From CAXBBB01 sp963793245 (GTDB taxonomy: Bacteria > Bacteroidota > Rhodothermia > Rhodothermales > BA12): a stretch of DNA of 64,000 nucleotides. Below, in pieces: positions 53,880 through 62,866 of the stretch. Both the position numbers and the translations under genes were made by a program. The stretch lies in contig CAWBZG010000002.1 in the NCBI GenBank assembly GCA_963793245.1, forward strand, positions 248,001 through 312,000. The letters are read 5' to 3'. Under the pieces are notes generated by a model. That model had not been told where the DNA came from. It worked only from the letters and a program-made list of their open reading frames with translations, and ran no database searches. Position 1 is the stretch's first letter. Every line of letters starts with the position of its first letter.

Positions 53880-54911
53880 ATGCCGGTCGTCCGATTTCTC
53901 TGCCTGTGTGCAGCCCTCGCGGTTGTTGCACCTCTCTCTCATGCCCAAAACGTCCCCGGATGGAATGAGGCCCCCTATTTCGGCACGATGACGCTCTCGG
54001 GCGGATTCAGCGGCGATCCCCGTACGACCGACGTGCGGGCGGGCGGAAGCCAGCGTAATCCGGTCGAAGGCGGCGGCTGTACGGGATGGATTGGCGCACG
54101 TCCCGACGTCAAACTGACCTACACCTCGTCCGGCGGACTTGACCTGACGATCAGCGCCGCGGGAAGTGCCGACGTAAACCTGCTCGTCCGCGCTCCCGAC
54201 GGACGCTACTTCTGCGACGACGACAGCGGCGAAGGACTCAACCCGCTGCTCACCGTTTCTCGTCCGCCGTCGGGCACCTACACCATCTGGGTCGGCACCT
54301 ACGCCGAGACAAACGACCTGGCCGACGGCGTCGTCGGTGTGAGCGAACTGGGACGCGGCGTGTCGATGTCGAACCGGGGCGGCGGTTCGTCCGGCTCCAT
54401 CCAGGCGTCGAACTCGAGCGGTAACGGTCGGATTCAGGCAGCGAGTTCGGCGGGCAGCACGTCGAGCGGGGCAACATCGCGGGCGGGCGGTTCGGTAACC
54501 GGTTGGAATAACGATCCCTACTTCGGTCGCACGAGCCTTCGGTCCGGTTTCGGCGGCGATCCGCACGTGATCTCGGTGAGCGCGGGTGGTTCGATGGCAA
54601 ACCCGCTCAGCGGATCGGGCTGCACGGGCTACATCGGCAACAGCGCCCCGGACGCTGTCGTCAACTTTACGGCAGGATCGCTGGCGCTCACGTTCAGCGC
54701 GGCGGCGAGCAGCGATCTGAGCCTGGTCGTGCGCGCCCCCTCTGGCTCCTACTACTGCGACGACGACAGCGGCGACGGCTACAACCCCAAGATCACGATC
54801 AACGGCCCGAGCAACGGCAACTACCAGATCTGGGTTGGCACGTACAGCCAGTCGAGCGAACTGATACCATCACGCGTCGGCGTGAGCGAACTGGGTCGCG
54901 CGGTCAACTGA
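53880..54911 (+). CDS. Secreted protein of two tandem copies of a 135-residue domain
   Basis: The 343-residue product has a signal peptide (1-23, ending SHAQ) and two copies of one domain, residues 27-160 and 208-342, joined by a Ser/Gly-rich linker. Each copy has GWN..PYFG, then CTG.IG, VRAP.G.Y.CDDDSG.G.NP, and ends VGVSELGR. The cysteine pairs C67-C112 and C248-C293 have the same spacing, so each domain likely holds one disulfide. The acidic DDDSG motif suggests calcium binding. The shape resembles pre-peptidase C-terminal domains, but the family is not recognised with certainty. It is divergent from aspS. Confidence 0.78.
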   Translation: MPVVRFLCLCAALAVVAPLSHAQNVPGWNEAPYFGTMTLSGGFSGDPRTTDVRAGGSQRNPVEGGGCTGWIGARPDVKLTYTSSGGLDLTISAAGSADVNLLVRAPDGRYFCDDDSGEGLNPLLTVSRPPSGTYTIWVGTYAETNDLADGVVGVSELGRGVSMSNRGGGSSGSIQASNSSGNGRIQAASSAGSTSSGATSRAGGSVTGWNNDPYFGRTSLRSGFGGDPHVISVSAGGSMANPLSGSGCTGYIGNSAPDAVVNFTAGSLALTFSAAASSDLSLVVRAPSGSYYCDDDSGDGYNPKITINGPSNGNYQIWVGTYSQSSELIPSRVGVSELGRAVN

Positions 54912-54915
54912 CCTC

Positions 54916-55599
54916 TCAGACAGCTGTTTGACCGGGTACGTCGAGCGTGTAATCGCGTCTGATACGCACGTCGGGGCTGGCGGAGAGGTCGCGGACGTAG
55001 GCGTGTTCGATAGAGAGGATTTCTTCAATGATCGGGTCGAGGTCGGTAGCGTCGCGGAGGCGGGCGTGTCGCTGCGCGCGGGTCTCTTCGAAGGTGTGGT
55101 CAAGGAAGACCCTCAGGTCGAGCGCGTTGGTCTGGGCGAGCCGGTTGAGACCGAGCACATACGTGCCTTCGACCAGTAGCACGTCGGTCCCCGAAAAGTC
55201 GAGCGTTTGGTCGGATATCGTGTTGGCTGAGTAATCAACGAGTGGGGCATCCGTCACACACGCGGCATCGCGAAACGACTGCACGTCATGTGCCAGCCGA
55301 GATACGTCGACTTCAGACGGCCCAACATGCGACAGGTCGGCGATGCGGGCGGTGTGGTTCGTTCGGGGCGGCAGGTGAAAGTAGTCGTCCTGATGGATCA
55401 GTGCCACCCGCAGGCCGCGCTTCTCGAGTTCGAGCGCCATACACGCTGCCGTTACGGATTTGCCGCTGCCGCTTTCGCCTCCGATTCCGACGACGCATCG
55501 CGCTCGACTGAACAGGTCGAAATGTGTGTCCAATACGTCGATCACCTGTCGGGCCAGCGCGAAATGGGGCGGTTTGAGTGGGAGATGAGCGCCGATCAT
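54916..55599 (-). CDS. Uridine-kinase-like P-loop kinase
   Basis: The 227-residue protein has the P-loop GGESGSGKS (40-48) and the phosphoribulokinase/uridine-kinase layout: IHQDDYFHLPPRT, then a Walker-B-like DVLLVEGTYVLGLNR, then FLDHTFEETRAQRHARLRDATD. It phosphorylates a small substrate, possibly a sugar, glycerate or nucleoside. The real substrate is unknown. Its ATG overlaps the stop of the glycosidase gene by four bases (ATGA), so it is probably part of the sugar locus. The outer frame is arginine-rich shadow, so ATG 55599 is the start. Confidence 0.75.
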   Translation of the reverse strand: MIGAHLPLKPPHFALARQVIDVLDTHFDLFSRARCVVGIGGESGSGKSVTAACMALELEKRGLRVALIHQDDYFHLPPRTNHTARIADLSHVGPSEVDVSRLAHDVQSFRDAACVTDAPLVDYSANTISDQTLDFSGTDVLLVEGTYVLGLNRLAQTNALDLRVFLDHTFEETRAQRHARLRDATDLDPIIEEILSIEHAYVRDLSASPDVRIRRDYTLDVPGQTAV

Positions 55600-56810
55600 G
55601 GGAGCAGAGGGGAGAATGCGCCCGGGTTGAGGGCAAGGTGGGCAAGCAGTACGCCGGTCGCTGAATACGTCATATGCGGTGTGCCTCCCGCAGCGCCGGT
55701 CTCGCCGTGGAAGTATTCCTCCATGCGGTAGGTATTTGCGGTCGTGCGGTCGACCAATTGGCCTGAGAGCTGGGCAGCTTCGTCGGGGCGGTTGCGAGCG
55801 GCGAGGGCAGCGCATGTCCAGCCCACCCAGACCGGCCAGATGCCACCGTTGTGGTAGTGTCCGGGGGCGTTTCGGAAGCCGAAGAGGTGATAGCGGCGCA
55901 GTTCATCCCAGAGCGCGTCGTCCTCGTGAATCGTCGGCGCGAAGGCGGGCGGCAGGTGGTTCGGGAAAAGCGCCTGGAATCCGTCTAGGGTGCGATCGGT
56001 CAGTGGAGGAGCGACGTTCGAGAACGCGAGTAGCGCCCCAGCTGCGCCGTCGAAAACATCGAGGGTGCGGGCGGGCGAAAAAGCGGCCAGGGGGTGGGTG
56101 CGATCCGATCGGCGGTGTGCGGCGTAGGTCGGGGTGTGGTAGCGTTCGGCGTCTGTTTCTGAATCGTGTGGCGTAGGCCAGTAGTTGACGGCAATGGCCT
56201 GCCCGATGCGGTCGGCGTCTTCGCTCCACATTGGCTCGTCGAAGGCGGTGGCGCACAAACGCAGTCCCCACGCGCGCAGCACCTGATCGTAGAGTACGTA
56301 GCCTTCATAGGGGTATTCGTCCGCCCAGTTGCCGCCTGATGGGACATAGACCAGTCCTCGGCCGTTGTATTCCCACGCATCAAGCAGGCGAACTGCTCGG
56401 CGAACCGCTCCGGCGAGTTCGGTGGCGCTCAGCAGCCCGGCTCGTACGGCGACGGCGCTGCCGACTAGAAACCACGTTGCCGCATCGAGTTTGGGTGTGA
56501 GCGTTCCATAGCTGACATGAGCGGGCGTGCTGGGCGTCGCTACACGGTAGTTGCTCGGAATCTGGCCCGCATCGCCCTGCCGTTCGGCCAGTCCGCGTAG
56601 CGTCCGCACCAAGCCACGAGCAATGACATCGTCTCCTGCGGTCACTCCGGCGATGCCGGCGATCACGCCGTCGCGGGCAAAAACCGAGGCGTAGTTGGCG
56701 CGCGGATCGAGCGAGGCGACGATGCCCGAGTCGGTAGACGCGACGCGCAACAGAGCGAGGGCGCGCGGCAGGCCGGGCGGTTCGTGTTCGTACGAGAGTA
56801 GATCCACCAT
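55596..56810 (-). CDS. Six-hairpin glycoside hydrolase (debranching enzyme or invertase-like)
   Basis: This 404-residue protein looks like an (alpha/alpha)6-barrel glycosidase near the glycogen-debranching/neutral-invertase group. Landmarks are ANYASVFARDGVIAGIAG, QIPSNYRV, VSYGTLTPKLDAATWFLVGSA, a GNWADEYPYEGYVLYDQVLRAWGLRL segment and a C-terminal GGIWPVWVGWTCAALAARN. No signal peptide is seen, so it is cytoplasmic and acts on imported oligosaccharide. It starts one base after the symporter stop and overlaps the kinase start by four bases. The GH family number and substrate are not decided. Confidence 0.78.
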   Translation of the reverse strand: MVDLLSYEHEPPGLPRALALLRVASTDSGIVASLDPRANYASVFARDGVIAGIAGVTAGDDVIARGLVRTLRGLAERQGDAGQIPSNYRVATPSTPAHVSYGTLTPKLDAATWFLVGSAVAVRAGLLSATELAGAVRRAVRLLDAWEYNGRGLVYVPSGGNWADEYPYEGYVLYDQVLRAWGLRLCATAFDEPMWSEDADRIGQAIAVNYWPTPHDSETDAERYHTPTYAAHRRSDRTHPLAAFSPARTLDVFDGAAGALLAFSNVAPPLTDRTLDGFQALFPNHLPPAFAPTIHEDDALWDELRRYHLFGFRNAPGHYHNGGIWPVWVGWTCAALAARNRPDEAAQLSGQLVDRTTANTYRMEEYFHGETGAAGGTPHMTYSATGVLLAHLALNPGAFSPLLP

Positions 56811-56811
56811 C

Positions 56812-58407
56812 TTACCAGAACATCGCCACGATGACGGCCGTCGCGACCAGCAGCGCAGCGCCCTGATAGCGATAGTTTTGCCACCAGGGCAGCGTCGCCA
56901 GTTCAGCCGAATCCTCTCGCCACAACTGCGGCGTCCACGTCACGTCGGCAATGGTGGCGGGATCGGGAACGGGCTGCGATAGGCTGACGCCGACCAGGGC
57001 GACGACGCTCGCCGCGATCAGGACGGCGGGGATGTAGAGAAACGGCACGTCGATCACACCCAATCCAGGCCCCAGCACGAACAGCAGTAGCGACGTAGTA
57101 TGTCCGGCAACGAGGGCGGCTAGTGATCCGCCGTTGGTCGCGCGCTTCCAAAACACACCGGCCACGAACAAGACGACGAACGGGGGCACCACGTAGGCCA
57201 GGAAACTCTGCAAATAGCCCCACAACGTGTCGAACTGCAGGATGACGGGTGTCCACGCAGCGGCAAACACCATGAAGACGAGCGTCACGATTTTGCCCAC
57301 GCGCGCCAGTTGTTTGCTCGTCGATTGGGGACGAAAGCGTTTGACGAAGTCCATCGTGACGAGCGTGCTCGCCGAGTTGAGTGTCGAGTCGACCGACGAC
57401 ATGATCGCAGCTACCATCGCCGTCAGGACGAGCGCTCGGATGCCGCCCGGCAGCAGGTCGAAGACGAGCGTAGCGAAGACAGCGTCGGCACGTCCTACGT
57501 CGGGGTAGAGGACGCGGGCGAACGTGCCCGGCAGGACCATCAGAAAAATGATCGGCAGCTTGAGCAGTCCGGCAAAGAGCGCGCCCCAGCGTCCATCCTG
57601 GAGCGATCGGGCGGCGAGCGTGCGCTGAACCATGAACTGGTTCGTCACCCAGAAATAGAAGCCCAAGATGAATACGCCTGTCAGCAGGCCCGGCCAGGGC
57701 AGGTTGGGGTCGTCGGCGGGCAGGATGAGCGACAGCTTGTCGGCTGGCGTGATGGCGGTGACGGCATCCCATCCGCCCTGATCCTGGATCGCCTCCCAGC
57801 CCAGCCACGCCACCGCAGCGCTTCCGGCGATGAGTAGAACCGCCTGAATCACGTCGGTGTAGACGACGGCTTTCAATCCGCCCGCGATCGTGTAGAGTCC
57901 GGCGACCAGCGCCAAAATGCCGACGCTGACCGTCAGCGGTACGCCCGGGTAGAGCAGCGCGATCACGAGCGCCCCTGCGTAGAGCGCAGACGCCGTGTCG
58001 ACGGTGATGTTGAGAAAGACCGTCCAGCCTGAGAAGTAGAGTCGGCTACGTCCGTCGAATCGGCGTTCCAAGAACTCGGGCATCGTGTAAATGCCGGTCT
58101 TGATGTAGAACGGCAGGAAGAACGCGCAGAAGATGACCAGCACGATACCCGCCATCCATTCGTAGTTGTAGACCGCCAGCCCTACTCCTCCGTACGCCTC
58201 GCCCGCCATCCCGACTAGGCTCGACGTGCTCATGTTGCTCGCGAACAGACTCAGGCCAATCGCCCACCAGCCTAACGATCGTCCGGCCAGGAAGTAATCC
58301 TCGCTCGAATCCTGCTTGCGTCCGATCCACAAACCCATCGCGATGATGCCAACGATGTACGTGACCGCAACGCCGATGTCGAGCGGTGTGAGGGTAAACT
58401 GGGGCAT
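56812..58407 (-). CDS. Sodium/solute symporter (SSS family)
   Basis: The 531-residue inner-membrane protein has about thirteen TM helices. Family marks are GRSLGWWAIGLSLFASNMSTSSLVGMAGEAY, TMPEFLERRFDGRSRLYFSG, LYTIAGGLKAVVYTDVIQAV and DLLPGGIRALVLTAMVAAIMSSVDSTLNSASTL. This subfamily of sodium symporters imports sugars or related solutes. Here the glycosidase and kinase downstream suggest a sugar or glycoside. An intrinsic-terminator-like hairpin precedes it, so it may be transcribed at a lower level than the receptor. Confidence 0.9.
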   Translation of the reverse strand: MPQFTLTPLDIGVAVTYIVGIIAMGLWIGRKQDSSEDYFLAGRSLGWWAIGLSLFASNMSTSSLVGMAGEAYGGVGLAVYNYEWMAGIVLVIFCAFFLPFYIKTGIYTMPEFLERRFDGRSRLYFSGWTVFLNITVDTASALYAGALVIALLYPGVPLTVSVGILALVAGLYTIAGGLKAVVYTDVIQAVLLIAGSAAVAWLGWEAIQDQGGWDAVTAITPADKLSLILPADDPNLPWPGLLTGVFILGFYFWVTNQFMVQRTLAARSLQDGRWGALFAGLLKLPIIFLMVLPGTFARVLYPDVGRADAVFATLVFDLLPGGIRALVLTAMVAAIMSSVDSTLNSASTLVTMDFVKRFRPQSTSKQLARVGKIVTLVFMVFAAAWTPVILQFDTLWGYLQSFLAYVVPPFVVLFVAGVFWKRATNGGSLAALVAGHTTSLLLFVLGPGLGVIDVPFLYIPAVLIAASVVALVGVSLSQPVPDPATIADVTWTPQLWREDSAELATLPWWQNYRYQGAALLVATAVIVAMFW

Positions 58408-58436
58408 GTCTACAGGAAAGATCGAGGCGAAGAAAT

Positions 58437-58473
58437 AGACCGACCGAGCGCATCCACGCTGCCCGGTCGGTCT
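58437..58473 (-). terminator. Terminator or attenuator between the TonB receptor and the symporter
   Basis: A 10-bp stem (58437-58446 with 58464-58473) with a 17-base loop lies between the receptor stop (58489) and the symporter start (58407). On the minus strand it ends in ATTTCTTCG. It would reduce read-through from the receptor into the transport and enzyme genes. Confidence 0.65.
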
Positions 58474-58488
58474 GTGGCTTCTGGTAGC

Positions 58489-61137
58489 TTAGAAACCGTA
58501 GCGTAGCGATGCCGTCAGTGTGCGACCCGTGACCGAGCGCGCGCGGATGAAGCCGTTCCCGGGGATCGCCCCCTCTTCGCTCTCGGTGATACCGATACTG
58601 TCGAGCAGGTTGTTGGCCGACAAGCCCAGCGAGAGCTGGTTCGTCAGGCCCACTTGAACGTAGCCGCCGAGCAGCACGAAACCGGGGAGTTCGAGTTCGT
58701 TGCTGTCTTGGGCATAGGCGCTCGTCTGGCCGACCACGCTCAGTCCGATCTGGTGCGCGTTGTACGAATACGTCGGTAGGATGCTGAACATCAGCGTCGG
58801 CTGGCGACGCGGGCGATTGCCTTCGTTGGCGCCACTGGTGACTTCAGCATCGGTATAGGTGAGCGAGGCGCGGGCGTCCAGATCCTGGTAGCGGGCTACG
58901 CCTTCAACCTCGACGCCGAACGAGCGGTAGTCGTTGTCGATCTGCTCCTGCGTGGTGGCTTCGAAGCCGCCCTGCTCGGTCGTGCTGGCGTAGAAGCCGG
59001 TCACGAACAGACCGCCCGCGTTGAACTGCTGCTTGTAGCCGATTTCGGCCTGGAGCAGCCGGTCGTATGGATCGGCGATGCCCAGCGATGCGGCGCCGAC
59101 GTAGGTGCCGGTCGGGAAGATGGCGCGGTCGGCCTTGGCCGAGTAGCCATTCGAGTAGCGTCCGAAGACGGCTGAGCGGGTAGTGAGCGTGTAGTTGGCG
59201 CCTGCCGAGTAGCTGACGTAATCGTAGTCGTAATCGACGGGATTGCGCGTCGTTTGGTCGATCACGTTCGCGCGGCTTTCAACATCCGAGATCGTACCGT
59301 CGTTGTTCATGTCGATGGCTGCGACGACGCCGCTGCGCCCGCTGCCCGACACGGTACCCATGTCCCAGCGCACGCTCGCGTCGATGTTGAGACCGTCGAT
59401 CGGGTCGACAGAAACGCCCAGGTAAGGAGCGGTCACCTGATAGTTGGCGTCGAACGCGACGCCGCAGCAGTTGCCGAAGAACAGCGCGCCGTAGCCTGCC
59501 ACGCCTTCGTCTGTCAGCATCGTGCCGTCGTCATCCATCACGTCGATCAGCGAGGCGTTGTCGCCCTCGACGGTCATGATGTAGCTGTTCCATAGCCACG
59601 CCATCTCGATCTTTTGCGAGGCAGTAAACAGGCCCGCCGTGATCGACCCGCCCACGTCGCCTTGCTCGAAGGCGTAGCTGACTTTGGCGTCGTTGAACAC
59701 GTTGTTGAAGTTTTCTAGTTCGGTGTCGAAGAGCACGATGCCTTGGAGCAGGTCGCCCGAGAACGCGTCGCCCGACTCGGAGCGCGTCAAGGTGGCGTCC
59801 GAAAGATCACGGGTTGTGGCGCCCTCAAGCGCACCCAAAATGTCTGCCCGGTTACCGACGGCGGCGGTGAACGGTGCCACGAAGCGTCCGCTGTTGAGCG
59901 CCATGCGTCCTCGGTTCTCGACCGAGAAGCCGTTGCCCAGGTCGAACGCGAACTCGATGCCCAGCGACGTGCTCAGCGGGCGCAGCCCATCGGCCACGCT
60001 CGACGATCGGCGCTGACCGTCGGCTCCGAGTCCAAACGAGCGGAGCAGGTTGACCGAGTGGGGTACCTGGTCGTTGACACCTAGCGTGCCCGCGTTCTCG
60101 AACGTGGGATCGTCGTCGCTGCCCGTCACGCGGATCGGCTGCGGCATGTACGCGGGCGTGCGGTCGTTGAGGTGCTTGGCGTAGACGCGGGCGTATCCGG
60201 CATCGAAAAACTTGGTCAGGTTGGCCTTGATCTGCCCGCCCTGCTGCGCGAGGTAACCCGTGTCGCGCTCGCCGTTGCCCGTGCGGAAGAAGCCGCCGAC
60301 GTGGAATGAGAGTTCGTCGCCGATGGGGGCGCCGTACTCGAAATCGACGCGCTGGAAGCCATAGTCCAGACCGGTCGTTGTGGCGAGGCTTCCACCCGCG
60401 ACCTGGCCGGTCTTGCTGATGAAGTTGATGATGCCTGCGGGCGTGTTGCTCGCTAGCGTCGATGCCGAGCCGCCCCTAATGGCTTCAATGCGGTCGACGG
60501 TCTGATCGGCGCGCAGGAAGATGTCAGCCGTTCCGAACGCGATGTCGCCGAAGAGCAGGATGGGCAGCCCTTCTTCCTGAAACTGGAGGTACTTGGATCC
60601 GCCCGCCGAGATCGGCACGCCGCGGACCGTCACGTTGGTGTTGCCGTCGCCCGCGCTCGCTTCCGACCGGATGCCGGGGATGGCGCGGAATAGGTCAGCG
60701 GTCGTACGCGGAACGACCGCCTGAGCCACGCGCGGTTGGATCGTCGAGATCGATACGCTGGATTCGAGCTTGCTCGCCGCATTGACGACGCCGGTCACGA
60801 ACACCTCGTCTAGCCCGAGCGCGTCCTCCCGCATCTCTACGTCTCGGACGAGCGTCGCGCCCGGCGTCAGGTCAATGACGAAGCGCTGTGTCGTAAAGCC
60901 GATGCTCGACACGACGAGTGTACGCTCGCCCGTCAGCGTCGTCGAGATCGAGTAGGTGCCTTCCATCCCGGTAGCCGCGCCGACGGTCGTGCCATCGATC
61001 AGGACGGTTGCGCCGGGCAGCGGTAGGCCGTCGGGGTCGCTGACGGTGCCTCGGAGAACGGTGGACTGAGCGAGGACGGGTAGCGCAAACCCGAGGGCGA
61101 ATAGCGCGATCAGTCCGGAGCGTAGCAGATGACGCAT
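58489..61137 (-). CDS. TonB-dependent outer-membrane receptor
   Basis: The 882-residue protein has a signal peptide (1 to about 23), a carboxypeptidase-regulatory-like domain (about 25-105, LRGTVSDPDGLPLPGATVLIDG), a plug domain (about 115-250, with ATTADLF-type ADLFRAIPGIRSEAS, RIEAIRGGSASTLASNTPAGIINFISKTG) and a 22-stranded barrel ending in TLTASLRYGF. It imports a ligand across the outer membrane using TonB energy. There is no SusD-like lipoprotein beside it, so it is not a classic starch-utilisation pair. Its promoter region, with paired LacI-type operators, is shared with the divergent LacI gene. Confidence 0.93.
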   Translation of the reverse strand: MRHLLRSGLIALFALGFALPVLAQSTVLRGTVSDPDGLPLPGATVLIDGTTVGAATGMEGTYSISTTLTGERTLVVSSIGFTTQRFVIDLTPGATLVRDVEMREDALGLDEVFVTGVVNAASKLESSVSISTIQPRVAQAVVPRTTADLFRAIPGIRSEASAGDGNTNVTVRGVPISAGGSKYLQFQEEGLPILLFGDIAFGTADIFLRADQTVDRIEAIRGGSASTLASNTPAGIINFISKTGQVAGGSLATTTGLDYGFQRVDFEYGAPIGDELSFHVGGFFRTGNGERDTGYLAQQGGQIKANLTKFFDAGYARVYAKHLNDRTPAYMPQPIRVTGSDDDPTFENAGTLGVNDQVPHSVNLLRSFGLGADGQRRSSSVADGLRPLSTSLGIEFAFDLGNGFSVENRGRMALNSGRFVAPFTAAVGNRADILGALEGATTRDLSDATLTRSESGDAFSGDLLQGIVLFDTELENFNNVFNDAKVSYAFEQGDVGGSITAGLFTASQKIEMAWLWNSYIMTVEGDNASLIDVMDDDGTMLTDEGVAGYGALFFGNCCGVAFDANYQVTAPYLGVSVDPIDGLNIDASVRWDMGTVSGSGRSGVVAAIDMNNDGTISDVESRANVIDQTTRNPVDYDYDYVSYSAGANYTLTTRSAVFGRYSNGYSAKADRAIFPTGTYVGAASLGIADPYDRLLQAEIGYKQQFNAGGLFVTGFYASTTEQGGFEATTQEQIDNDYRSFGVEVEGVARYQDLDARASLTYTDAEVTSGANEGNRPRRQPTLMFSILPTYSYNAHQIGLSVVGQTSAYAQDSNELELPGFVLLGGYVQVGLTNQLSLGLSANNLLDSIGITESEEGAIPGNGFIRARSVTGRTLTASLRYGF

Positions 61138-61250
61138 GGAAACAAGAGAATGGGATGGAAAGGAAAAAGAGCGGCTGGAACCGCTTTTCGTGACAATCCG
61201 AAAGTGTGGGGGTCATCAGAGGAGATGCAACAGAAATCGCCGCAATAAAT

Positions 61251-61279
61251 TGCGCAACCGTTTGCGCAACCGATTGCGG
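61251..61279. promoter_or_regulatory. Tandem LacI-type operator pair
   Basis: In the 231-base gap between the receptor and lacI-type genes lies TGCGCAACCGTTTGCGCA (61251-61268), a near-perfect palindrome with one mismatch around the central CG. A second overlapping copy, TGCGCAACCGATTGCGG, is at 61263-61279. The centres are 12 bases apart. This matches the GCAANCGNTTGC style of LacI/GalR operators. The neighbouring regulator is the obvious binder, by inference. Confidence 0.68.
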
Positions 61280-61368
61280 TGGATAACTTGTCGTTTCGCC
61301 TGTGGCTTTGCGCATCAGTTTCGGTGCTGGTACTAGCGCCTTTGTGGTCCCATCTCTCCAAGTCTGCT

Positions 61369-62382
61369 ATGAAGCGCGTCACGATCAACGACTTGGCGCG
61401 GATGCTCTCGGTCTCGGCGTCGACCGTGTCTCGTGCGCTTGCCGAACATCCCGATATCAGCGAACCGACGCGGCGCAAGGTGCGCGAACTGGCGCAGACG
61501 GTCGGCTACGTGCCCAACTTTCGAGCGCGGTACCTGCGCGCGCAGCACAGCCGGATCGTCGCGCTGATCGTACCCGATCTGAATATGTTTTTTGTGCCGT
61601 CGCTCATCAACGGCATCAACGTCGTTCTCGAAAAGCACGACTACTCGCTCGTTGTCTTTCAGTCCCACGATCAGGTAGTCCAGGAGCGCAAGTTGGCCCA
61701 GCTGTGTCTCAACCTGTCCATCGACGGCGTGCTCCTCGCCCGCGCGTCGGATGCAACCGACTTGGCCCACGTCGACCAATTGCACGAGGCCAACGTCCCC
61801 GTCGTGCTGGTCGACAAGACACTCGATACGCGTTTGCACGCCACCGTGACTGTCGATGACCGGCAACTGGGGCTGGATGCGGCGCGCTACTTGCTTGAAC
61901 GGGGCCACACGCGCGTTTTGGGGGTGTTCGGAGACGCTCGGTTGCGCATCACCTCGCTCCGCCTCGACGGATTCCGGCAAGGCTGGCGGGTGCAGGGGGA
62001 GATGCTGTGCGACGAATCGATCCTATCAGTGGCCTTCCTCCCCGAGTTCGACACCCAGTTCGACGCTCTGCTAGACGCAAATCCCGATGCCACGGCAGTC
62101 TTCGCAATGTCCGACGAATTGCTCGTGCGCGCCCACTACCGCATGATGCTGCGTGGCCTGAACATTCCCGGTGATCTCTCCCTCGTCGGCGTAAGCGATG
62201 GACATGCGCCGTATTTCTTGTTTCCGAACGTCACACATTTGCTGACGTCTGGCGCTGAGATGGGGGAGAAAGCCGCGCATGTGCTCCTGGGCATGCTGCA
62301 GCACTTCTCCGACGCCTCCATCGACGTGCGCGTGCGCACACCGCTAGTCGAGTTGGATTCGGTTCGTACGCTTGAGGGATGA
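61369..62382 (+). CDS. LacI-family transcriptional regulator
   Basis: The 337-residue repressor has the N-terminal LacI helix-turn-helix ITINDLARMLSVSASTVSRAL-like region (about 3-24), then the hinge RRKVRELAQTVGYVPNFRARYLR, and a periplasmic-binding-protein-like ligand domain (about 60-330) with IVALIVPDLNMFF, SIDGVLLARASDAT, VVLVDKT, VDDRQLGLDAARYLLERGHTRVLGV and the late FAMSDELLVRAHYRMML. It probably represses the divergent TonB-receptor operon and itself until a sugar is bound. ATG 61369 is chosen; the outer start at 61279 has a non-helical leader. It lies 230 bases from the receptor gene, with two operators between. Confidence 0.92.
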   Translation: MKRVTINDLARMLSVSASTVSRALAEHPDISEPTRRKVRELAQTVGYVPNFRARYLRAQHSRIVALIVPDLNMFFVPSLINGINVVLEKHDYSLVVFQSHDQVVQERKLAQLCLNLSIDGVLLARASDATDLAHVDQLHEANVPVVLVDKTLDTRLHATVTVDDRQLGLDAARYLLERGHTRVLGVFGDARLRITSLRLDGFRQGWRVQGEMLCDESILSVAFLPEFDTQFDALLDANPDATAVFAMSDELLVRAHYRMMLRGLNIPGDLSLVGVSDGHAPYFLFPNVTHLLTSGAEMGEKAAHVLLGMLQHFSDASIDVRVRTPLVELDSVRTLEG

Positions 62383-62517
62383 CGGTGTATCGGGTGCATC
62401 GGACGATCAAGGGTAGTCGTCTCTTACCGAATCTTCAACGGCTCGCCGGTTGCGCTCCTTGCGCCTTCACAAATAGCGCGGTATCATAGCCGTCCTGCCG
62501 GTCAAATGGCGGGACCG

Positions 62518-62590
62518 GATCCTGTAGCTCAGTTGGTAGAGCAGCTGGCTTTTAACCAGCGGGTCGTAGGTTCGAGTCCTACCGGGATCA
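62518..62590 (+). tRNA. tRNA-Lys (anticodon TTT)
   Basis: The 73-base cloverleaf has acceptor stem GATCCTG/CGGGATC (with one G-U), D arm GCTC...GAGC, anticodon stem GCTGG/CCAGC with loop CTTTTAA (anticodon TTT), T arm GTAGG TTCGAGT CCTAC and discriminator A. The CCA is not encoded. The next tRNA begins 51 bases downstream, and the two could be one transcript. Confidence 0.95.
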
Positions 62591-62641
62591 CACCTCTGCA
62601 GCGCTCCGGCACTGCATCCGCGCTGCCACGCGCGACCGCCT

Positions 62642-62725
62642 GCCCGGGTGGTGAAATTGGTAGACACGCCATCTTGAGGGGGTGGTGGCCGCAAGGCCGT
62701 GCTGGTTCGATTCCAGTCCCGGGCA
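62642..62725 (+). tRNA. tRNA-Leu (anticodon GAG)
   Basis: The 84-base class II tRNA has acceptor GCCCGGG/CCCGGGC, D arm with GGTAGAC, anticodon stem CCATC/GGTGG with loop TTGAGGG (anticodon GAG), and a long variable arm with GGCC GCAA GGCC. The T arm is CTGG TTCGATT CCAG and the discriminator is A. The CCA is not encoded. Confidence 0.92.
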
Positions 62726-62730
62726 CACGC

Positions 62731-62776
62731 AAACGGCGATTTCAATTCTTACGAGTTGGAGTCGCCGTTTTTGTTT
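62731..62776 (+). terminator. Intrinsic terminator of the tRNA pair
   Basis: The stem AAACGGCGA (62731-62739) pairs with TCGCCGTTT (62762-62770), followed by TTGTTT. It begins five bases after tRNA-Leu, so it should end the tRNA transcript before the methyltransferase gene. Confidence 0.82.
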
Positions 62777-62866
62777 GGTACCCGTGGCGGTACAGGAACG
62801 TGCGCCACAGACTCGGAACCGGATGCGGGGTCATGCGCTTGCCCTCCTCCACCAACTGCGCTCCGA

